A stretch of 10,952 bases of DNA, taken from the NCBI GenBank assembly GCA_021782525.1, contig JAJXUY010000027.1:1-10952 (forward strand), read 5' to 3'. The notes under the pieces are model-generated. The model did not search any database, had not been told where the DNA came from, and saw only the letters and a program-made list of their open reading frames with translations. The stretch is from Acidobacteriota bacterium (lineage in GTDB: Bacteria > Acidobacteriota > Thermoanaerobaculia > Thermoanaerobaculales > Thermoanaerobaculaceae). Of the stretch, positions 1-6,913 are shown one piece after another. The position numbers were made by a program, and so were the translations under genes. Each line of letters opens with the position of its first letter. Position 1 is the first letter of the stretch.

Positions 1-1784
<1,784 letters not shown>

Positions 1785-1831
1785 TCACCGTCCTTGGTGC
1801 AGGAATCGATGTCATCGGGCGGCTCCTCGCT

Positions 1832-1978
1832 TCAATCGCTTCTGTGGAGCGCGCCGAGCGCTCGAGTTTGCTGCGTCCGAGGCTTCTGTGGAGCGCGCGC
1901 TGGGCGCGTGCTCTCTCCGGGACCGACGAGGACGTAGAAGGTGCCCCACTCGGCCGGCGCCGAGAGGTGGCCGCTCAT
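1832..1978 (-). pseudogene. Truncated ORF with the start of a small membrane protein (relic)
   Basis: This 48-codon ORF starts at an ATG whose last two bases overlap the TGA of the upstream oxidoreductase (ATGA), the usual layout of translationally coupled genes. Its first residues, MSGHLSAPAEWGTFYVLVG, resemble the N-terminus of a widespread family of small hypothetical membrane proteins (W..FYV..G followed by a hydrophobic helix); I recall this pattern from memory and have not searched it. After VLVG the sequence turns into low-quality Pro/Arg/Gln-rich residues with no hydrophobic segment, just where a 17-bp repeat pair begins in the DNA. The best reading is a gene interrupted or deleted after about 20 codons. 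It could also be a meaningless short ORF. Confidence 0.35.
1838..1898. repeat. Two 17-bp direct repeats 44 bp apart
   Basis: gcttctgtggagcgcgc occurs exactly at 1838-1854 and again at 1882-1898. Between the copies lie 27 bases that include the 10-bp palindrome cgagcgctcg (1855-1864). Two copies are too few to call an array. The pair lies inside the degenerate 3' part of the truncated ORF, so it may belong to a short interspersed repeat that moved in. Confidence 0.6.
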
Positions 1979-2618
1979 CGGCCGACCCTCTCGAACCGGT
2001 ACGCCAGCTCGGGACCGCCCTTGCCTTCGTAGGCGAGTTGGGCGACCAGGAGCGCGAACGGCTCGGTGTAGCGGGCGACCCACAGCGGGCCCGCGTCCAC
2101 CGGGTCGAAGCCCACGTCGCGGATCAGCCCGGCGGCCACCTTCTTCGCGCCCGCGTCGTCGCCGCAGTAGACGAGGCCGGGCCGGGGCGTCCGGCCGCGC
2201 GCCTCGTACACGCCGAAGAGAACCTCGCTCGGCACGGTGTTGAAGGCGCAGACGACCTTGGCCCCGGGGATCTTCGCGGCCAGCGTCTCGGCGCCGGAGT
2301 TGGTGTGCGCGACGACGAGGGCGGAGTTGTCGGCGTTCATCGGCAGCGAGCAGGTGAGGACCACCTTGCCCGAAAAGTCGCCCGCCTGATCGAGGACCTC
2401 GTCGACGCGCGACCAGTGGACCGCGAGGAGGACGGCGGCGGCGCCTTCCGTCGCTTCCTTGGGCGTGCCGGCGCGCCCTCTCCCCTCGGCCTCGCGGGCG
2501 AGCCTATTCAACTTTCCGGGGTGCCGGGAGTAGCTGAAGACAACCTCGTGCCCGGACGCGCGAAAAGGGCCCCGAGCTTGGCTCCCATCAGCCCAGATCC
2601 GAGAACGCCGATCCGCAT
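1975..2618 (-). pseudogene. NADP/F420-dependent oxidoreductase-type protein, frameshifted
   Basis: Rossmann-fold oxidoreductase of the NADPH-dependent F420 reductase type (NpdG-like), about 215 residues if the frame is repaired. The ATG at 2618 follows a strong GGGAGG site. The first frame reads MRIGVLGSGLMGAKLGALFA, the classic GxGxMG dinucleotide fold. The rest of the protein (GHEVVFSYSRHPGKLNRLA, then VVCAFNTVPSEVL, ending ELAYRFERVGR) continues only in another frame. One base is missing between 2555 and 2567, where a run of four A's lies (four T's on the coding strand). The coding span is 644 bases, one short of a multiple of three. SYSR after the second strand suits the 2'-phosphate of NADP. 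The cause may be a real mutation or a homopolymer sequencing error. Whether F420 is the partner is not shown; many relatives are annotated only as NAD(P)-binding proteins. Confidence 0.85.
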
Positions 2619-2672
2619 CCGCTTCCTCCCTTGACTGCCCCAACAGCCGCCGTGACTGGCCGCTTCCCGGGC

Positions 2673-2697
2673 CGCCCCGGGCCCGCAGCCCGGGGCG
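2673..2697. other. GC-rich stem-loop upstream of the oxidoreductase gene
   Basis: CGCCCCGGGC-CCGCA-GCCCGGGGCG forms a perfect 10-bp stem with a 5-base loop, 55 bases upstream of the ATG at 2618 and so within its likely 5' leader or intergenic space. There is no T-run on either strand, so it is not a standard intrinsic terminator. It could be an RNA structure in the leader or a transcription pause site. Confidence 0.5.
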
Positions 2698-2931
2698 CCA
2701 GCCGCTTCGACCACGCAGGTGAAATTTAGACGCCGGCCCGAGGGGCGTGTTGCCCGATCCTACGGATCTCTAGCCCAATTCGCTCGGCCTTGGTGAATCG
2801 TGCCGGACCTCCGGCCTTTTTCCACACTTGACTGGACACTACTCGGTTCTGCACCGATTCGGGCACGACCGCAACCAGCATCGGACCTCGCAAGGCACGT
2901 TCGATCCGCAAAACTCCTGCCGGCGCGAGGG
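2698..2931. other. Intergenic stretch without a convincing gene
   Basis: No supported coding frame was found. The ORFs that cross this stretch also run through the hairpin element at 2932-3115 and have no recognisable domain. G+C is lower here (35 of 60 bases in 2761-2820). The stretch contains a weak terminator-like hairpin reading on the plus strand. Low G+C together with the adjacent repeat element suggests foreign or decayed DNA. Confidence 0.5.
2802..2821 (+). terminator. Weak intrinsic-terminator-like hairpin
   Basis: GCCGG-ACCT-CCGGC followed by CTTTTT gives a 5-bp stem (6 bp with a tighter loop) and a run of five T's on the plus strand. No plus-strand gene ends here, so it would only stop antisense transcription or be left over from a lost gene. 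The stem is short. Confidence 0.3.
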
Positions 2932-3115
2932 CTAGGAGCCTGTCGCGCATCGCGACGGGAGCGAGGGTCGCGATGGCGCCCGCTGGCAAGGCGGACAAGC
3001 GAAATGCCCGCAGACGTAGCTGTAGCCTACGTCGAGGACATTTCGCGCAGGCCAACGCAGCCAGCGGGATGCCAGCGCGAGCCGCAGCCGGAGTCGATGC
3101 GCGACAGGCTCCTAG
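2932..3115. repeat. 184-bp near-palindromic hairpin element (REP/MITE-like)
   Basis: The outer 21 bases (2932-2952, beginning ctaggagcctgtcgcgcat) are an exact reverse complement of 3095-3115. Inside, the arms keep pairing with small gaps: tcgcg(a/c)tggc and cccgctggc, then gcgaaatg. The innermost pair is gacgtag (3013-3019) with ctacgtc (3027-3033), leaving a 7-base loop. The whole folds into one long cruciform or RNA hairpin bounded by CTAG at both ends. It encodes no transposase. Size and shape fit a non-autonomous palindromic element; the family is not recognised. Its right edge provides the TAG stop codon of the amidohydrolase, and as RNA it would form a large 3' structure on that transcript. 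Confidence 0.85.
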
Positions 3116-4203
3116 TGCGCGTAGGGCGCGACGTTGCTCCGGATGACGGCCCATTCCTTCGCGGTCAACGGCAGTTGCGGGAAGACCCGGCTGTAGTAAT
3201 AGGCGAGATCGGTTCCGTTATAGGGCCAGTCCGAACCGGGTAGAAAGTGACAGAGCCCGATCCTGCGGATGAGCGTGACCATCGCGCGCTGGTCGGTCTT
3301 GGATGCTTTGCTCGAAGGCACGCCGGCGAGATCGAACCAGACATGCCGAAAACGCCTGGGGTGGGCTGCCATCGCATCGGCGAATGCGCCAAGCGCGGAC
3401 AACGTGGCCTTGTCGATGCCGCTCCATCCGGCGGCATGTGCGATCTGGACCGGCGTCGTCCCGGCGGCGGGCAGGACGTCGGCGAGAAAGTTGCGCACGT
3501 CCGGCGCGCCGTAATCCATGCGCTGGGTGCGAAGATGAATGACGATCGCCCAATGAGCTTCTGCGGCGGCATGGAAGACGGCGGCAAGGTCCGCCAGATC
3601 CCGCTGGGAGCGAAGATCGACGCCTGAGGCCGTCAGATGCAACTTCAACCCAGTCACCGCCGGATTGCCCCGCCAGCGGGCGATCTCCGGCAACGCGGTT
3701 GGGCGCAGAGGATCAACGGAGATGAAGGCACGAAAGCGTTTCGGGTAGCGCTGGGCGAGACCGACCGTCCAATCGTTCGCCGCGCGCATCAACTCCGCCG
3801 CATCGGCGCGCTGCGGTTGCATCAACGGGCTCTCCGCCAGATACGCTGTCGATAGCACCAAGGCGCGCTGAATACCCGCCTTGTCCATGGCCGCCAGCAG
3901 CTCCGCCGGCGAATGTGGCGTTGTCAAGGCGGGATCGCACTCGCCGAAATGGTTGCGGCGCACGCTGGCGCAGAAAGCGGGCACGAACGCCTGGATCGCC
4001 GGCGAATTGAGATGAACATGATGATCGACCCGAACAGGTACGAGGCGCGGCGCCTTCGGAACCGGTCCGGCGGCACCGACGATGACCGCGAACAGAACCA
4101 TGACGCCGCAGGGCCGGCAGATGTCGCGAGTCCATTGCATGAGGGCGGTGCGGAAGCGGTCGTAGAACGGCCCCGGCTGGTTGATCGCCAGCTCCATCTT
4201 CAC
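3112..4203 (-). CDS. Amidohydrolase family metal-dependent hydrolase with N-terminal membrane/signal segment
   Basis: TIM-barrel metal-dependent hydrolase of the amidohydrolase-2 type, 363 residues from a GTG at 4203. An ATG two codons in (4197) has GGAAG seven bases upstream and is an equal choice. A third possible start, ATG 4140, would give a compact signal peptide but lacks a ribosome binding site. A hydrophobic segment (GVMVLFAVIVGAAG, about residues 33-46) suggests export or a membrane anchor. Metal-site motifs follow in order: VDHHVHL near residue 60, GLKLHL, AIVIHLRTQ, VQIAHAAG and the late Asp in PGSDWPYNGT. The reaction and substrate are unknown. G+C is lower than in its neighbours, which suggests acquisition from elsewhere. 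Its TAG stop lies within the terminal CTAG of the hairpin element at 2932-3115, so the original 3' end may have been altered. Confidence 0.88.
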   Translation of the reverse strand: MKMELAINQPGPFYDRFRTALMQWTRDICRPCGVMVLFAVIVGAAGPVPKAPRLVPVRVDHHVHLNSPAIQAFVPAFCASVRRNHFGECDPALTTPHSPAELLAAMDKAGIQRALVLSTAYLAESPLMQPQRADAAELMRAANDWTVGLAQRYPKRFRAFISVDPLRPTALPEIARWRGNPAVTGLKLHLTASGVDLRSQRDLADLAAVFHAAAEAHWAIVIHLRTQRMDYGAPDVRNFLADVLPAAGTTPVQIAHAAGWSGIDKATLSALGAFADAMAAHPRRFRHVWFDLAGVPSSKASKTDQRAMVTLIRRIGLCHFLPGSDWPYNGTDLAYYYSRVFPQLPLTAKEWAVIRSNVAPYAH

Positions 4204-4210
4204 GCTTCCG

Positions 4211-4238
4211 AGGATACACAGGCGGAAGACGCGGTCAA
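4211..4238 (-). promoter_or_regulatory. Sigma-70-like promoter of the amidohydrolase
   Basis: On the minus strand TTGACC (4238-4233) is followed after 16 bp by TATCCT (4216-4211). These match the -35 consensus at five and the -10 consensus at four of six positions. Transcription would begin near 4204, right at the GTG start at 4203, so the message would have almost no leader. Confidence 0.5.
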
Positions 4239-4256
4239 GGAAGGGGGTCGCGTCGT

Positions 4257-4270
4257 GGGGTCAGGACCCC
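4257..4270. other. Small hairpin between phosphatase and amidohydrolase genes
   Basis: GGGGT-CAGG-ACCCC can form a short hairpin about 40 bases past the stop codon of the phosphatase gene. It lacks a T-run, so it is at most a weak or factor-dependent terminator ahead of the amidohydrolase promoter. Confidence 0.3.
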
Positions 4271-4307
4271 AAGACCCCGCGAAAACTGGCCCGGGGGTGC
4301 GCGGCGC

Positions 4308-6461
4308 CTACCAGGTGGCCGGCTTCTCCGGCGGCGGGTTGAGGTCGAAGAGGACGGCCGCCTCGCCGTGCTCCCGGATCAGGCCGGCTAGGTGCTTGAC
4401 GACCGCGGCGCGCCGCTCGATCAGGGCGTCGATCTCGCTGCGGTTCAGGTACGGCCCCATGGCGGCGCGGATCTCGTTGTCCGTCACCTCGTGGAGGCGG
4501 CGCCAGAGCTGCCGGTCGCAGCGGTTGACGGTCTCCAGGGTGAGCGGTTTGGGCACGGCGACGAAGCAGCGCGAGCAGTCGATGAACCACACGTGCCAGT
4601 ACCGGTCGACGAGGGAGTTGCCGTTGTTGTTGGTGTCGGTGTTGCCCGCGATGTTGTCGAACACGAACCTGATCTCGCGCTGGCGCACGAGGTCGCTCGG
4701 ATCGGGCGGCTCCAGCCCGCGGTCACGCCGAGCCTTCTCCATGAGGGTGTCCTCGAGCCACATCTCGACCATCCCCTTGCGCCCGCCCACCGTCCGCGGG
4801 ACCGCCGGCGGGAACCGGTCGAGGCCGAGGAGCCGGTTGAGGCGATAGGCCGCGCAGTCGAAGAGGTAGTAGTCGTGGAGCGTGGGGAACAGCATGGTGC
4901 GCCCGAGCACCTGGAGCTGGACGTAGGTGTGCACATCGTCGATGGTCTTGAACGCCGCGTGCGCCCGCACCCCGTCCCGCTCGAGCACGACCTTGAGCGG
5001 CTTCGTCACCCCGATGGGGATCGCCTGTTCCGCCACCACCTTGGCCTCGGTGAGGAAGCGCTCGATGCTGGCGTCGTCCTGGAACGGGAGCGGGGCGCCG
5101 TTGACGTCGAGCCAGCGGTAGCGCGAGCCGCTGACCGGCGGCGCCGGTGCGGCGGGCGGCGCCGGAGCGCGAGGCGGCCCGGCCGATCCGGGCGTCGCCA
5201 CCGCGGCGAGGGCGCCGGCAGCCTCTGCGGCCTTGGCGTCCGGCCCGATCAGCTCCTGTCTCTCGCCGGGGTAGATCGCCGTGAGCGTGTCGCCGCAGAT
5301 CTCGAGCGCCGACGGGCGGCCGTCGAACACGCTCTTGAGCATGCCGGTGTCGATCAGGACGACGCTCGTGCCGAAGCGCATCCGGATGCTCGCGCCCGGC
5401 TGCGGCGTGTGACCCACGACCATGCGGGTGGCGCCGACCGCCGCGATGAGGTCCCGCATCTCGGCGCCGTGCTCGGTCTCGTTCCAGTCGGCCGCGTCGC
5501 GGCTCCACAGCGGGCCGTCGTCCGCTCCGATCACCCACCCCTTCCAACCGCGGACCGCCTGCAGGGTCTGGACGTAGGCGGCCGTCTTGCGGTTCGGCCG
5601 CCCGTCCTCGGGCAGCTCCTTGGCCAGCCTCTCGACCTCGAGGTCCGCCTCCAGCGACACCTCCTCGACCGACGCCCACGGCTCGGCGAGCTTGCGCTTG
5701 ACCAGGGCATCGCGCGCCGCGGCGAACGCCGCGACCTCGGCCGCCGCCCGGCGGTCGAGGTCGGCGATGCCGAGACCGCGCACGGCCGGGCTGAGGCCGC
5801 CGTGGACGAAGACGGTGTGGCCGATCAGCACGGCGATCGGAAGCGAGCGCAGCCACTGGCCGTAGCGGCCGTCCGGCCCGACCGCGTCGACGTACTCGAA
5901 AAAGCCGGGCGGATGCGCCTGCAGCCACGCCTGCCGGGTCGCCTCGGGGATGTCGACGACGACCCTCCCGGCTCTCTCGGCGCGCGCCTTCCAGACCTTG
6001 ACCTGCTGCTTCCAGGCGGCCTTCTGCCGCGCCTCCGACCGCCGCCCCGCGAAGCGCGCGTAGACCTCGGGGTTGACGTCGCGCTCGACGCCCAACAGGT
6101 TCATCGCCTCGTGGTTCCCGAGCAGGCAGATCACCCGCGCGCCCGCGGCCCGGCTCTCCTCCTGCAGGCGGATCAGCAGGTCCATCACCTGACGGACGTC
6201 AACGCCGCGGTCGAGCAGGTCCCCGATCTGCACCAGCGTCGCGTCGCCGCCCGACCAGTGCAGGCCCTGATCGACGAGGCCGGACGCTCTAAGGATCTCG
6301 ACGAGTCCGTCGTAGCTGCCGTGGACGTCGCCGACGGCGACGACGCGTTTGGCGGCCGCGGACCCCGCCGGGCACGGCGCCGCCCCGGCGGCGGGCCGCG
6401 GCGCCAGCGCGACGGCGGCGATGAGGGCGAGGAGCGTGCGCACGAGACGTGACGGTTTCAT
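4308..6461 (-). CDS. Secreted PPP-type metallophosphatase fused to a FAM20/HipA-like kinase-fold domain
   Basis: 717-residue two-domain protein. Residues 1-27 form a signal peptide (LLALIAAVALA core), so it acts outside the cytoplasm. Residues 38-405 are a calcineurin-like phosphoesterase with all PPP-family motifs: GDVHG (44-48), GDLLDRG (80-86), GNHE (115-118, H117 the likely acid), HGGLSP (220-225) and a late GHT (350-352). This resembles bacterial Shewanella-like phosphatases, which remove phosphate using two metals. A Pro/Ala linker (about 424-445) leads to a second domain (446-717) containing AFK (K505), AAYRLNRLLGL followed by PP, NTDTNNNGN (D609, N615) and WFIDCSR (D628). These look like the Lys, catalytic Asp, Asn and metal Asp of FAM20/HipA/PI-kinase-like folds; this is pattern recognition, not a search result. 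It begins directly after the stop of the cNMP-binding gene (TGA then ATG) behind a GGAGG site, so it is translationally coupled. Confidence 0.9.
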   Translation of the reverse strand: MKPSRLVRTLLALIAAVALAPRPAAGAAPCPAGSAAAKRVVAVGDVHGSYDGLVEILRASGLVDQGLHWSGGDATLVQIGDLLDRGVDVRQVMDLLIRLQEESRAAGARVICLLGNHEAMNLLGVERDVNPEVYARFAGRRSEARQKAAWKQQVKVWKARAERAGRVVVDIPEATRQAWLQAHPPGFFEYVDAVGPDGRYGQWLRSLPIAVLIGHTVFVHGGLSPAVRGLGIADLDRRAAAEVAAFAAARDALVKRKLAEPWASVEEVSLEADLEVERLAKELPEDGRPNRKTAAYVQTLQAVRGWKGWVIGADDGPLWSRDAADWNETEHGAEMRDLIAAVGATRMVVGHTPQPGASIRMRFGTSVVLIDTGMLKSVFDGRPSALEICGDTLTAIYPGERQELIGPDAKAAEAAGALAAVATPGSAGPPRAPAPPAAPAPPVSGSRYRWLDVNGAPLPFQDDASIERFLTEAKVVAEQAIPIGVTKPLKVVLERDGVRAHAAFKTIDDVHTYVQLQVLGRTMLFPTLHDYYLFDCAAYRLNRLLGLDRFPPAVPRTVGGRKGMVEMWLEDTLMEKARRDRGLEPPDPSDLVRQREIRFVFDNIAGNTDTNNNGNSLVDRYWHVWFIDCSRCFVAVPKPLTLETVNRCDRQLWRRLHEVTDNEIRAAMGPYLNRSEIDALIERRAAVVKHLAGLIREHGEAAVLFDLNPPPEKPATW

Positions 6462-6890
6462 TCAAACCTCCGGTCCGGCGAGCGGCTCGCCCTGGCGGGC
6501 CAGCTGCCGGAACAGCGCTTTCACGATGTCGATGTTGTTGGAGAGGAGATCGAAGAAGTCCTCGGCGTCGATCTTCACCGCCCTGGTTTCGGTGACCGCC
6601 GCCGCCTCGGCGGTGCGCGGCCGGCCGCTGAGGATGTCGATCACGCCGAACCTCCCGGCCGGGCCCACCAGGCGCCGCGTGCCGTCCCCGCCGCGCAGCT
6701 CCACCTTGCCGTCGACCACGCAGTAGAGGGCATCGGACGGTTCGCCCCGCCCGTAGACGACCTCGCCCGCGCACAGCGCGCACTCGTGCGAGATCGATGC
6801 GAGCTGGATCAGCTGATCGGCGTTGCAGAAGGTGAAGAGGTCGACCTTCTGGAAGAGGACGATGATCTCGATGTGTGCCATCGCAGCCAT
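6462..6890 (-). CDS. Cyclic nucleotide-binding-domain protein with a degenerate phosphate cassette
   Basis: 142-residue protein made almost wholly of one cNMP-binding beta-roll, with no DNA-binding helix-turn-helix and no membrane segment. Domain signs are FQKVDLFTFCNADQLIQLA (13-31), a GEVVYGRGEPSDALYCVVDG strand pair (42-61) and the cassette FGVIDILSGRPRTAE (81-95). The cassette Arg (R92) is kept, but the Glu normally after FG, which contacts the ribose, is Val83. Cyclic nucleotide binding may therefore be weak or lost. A GGGGAG site precedes the ATG. The gene lies 23 bp after the transporter stop and abuts the phosphatase gene. Fused transporter-HEAT-cNMP proteins are, from memory, common, so this may be the detached sensor of the transporter. 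Confidence 0.92.
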   Translation of the reverse strand: MAAMAHIEIIVLFQKVDLFTFCNADQLIQLASISHECALCAGEVVYGRGEPSDALYCVVDGKVELRGGDGTRRLVGPAGRFGVIDILSGRPRTAEAAAVTETRAVKIDAEDFFDLLSNNIDIVKALFRQLARQGEPLAGPEV

Positions 6891-6913
6891 TGCGTCTCCC
6901 CTTCACCCGGACG

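Noticed and set aside
1838..1898. CRISPR-like repeat-spacer unit
   Set aside because: There are only two 17-bp repeats and one 27-base spacer, with no cas genes in the window.
2673..2697. Intrinsic terminator
   Set aside because: The stem is strong, but neither strand has a T-run after it.
2726..3154. 142-codon minus-strand ORF and its plus-strand counterpart across the hairpin element
   Set aside because: The ORF passes through the inverted repeat and into the amidohydrolase gene in a different frame, with no recognisable domain.
4392..6452. 686-codon open frame on the plus strand opposite the phosphatase gene
   Set aside because: It mirrors the real gene, is rich in Arg, Val, Asp and His with no domain, and results from G/C at third codon positions of the true frame.
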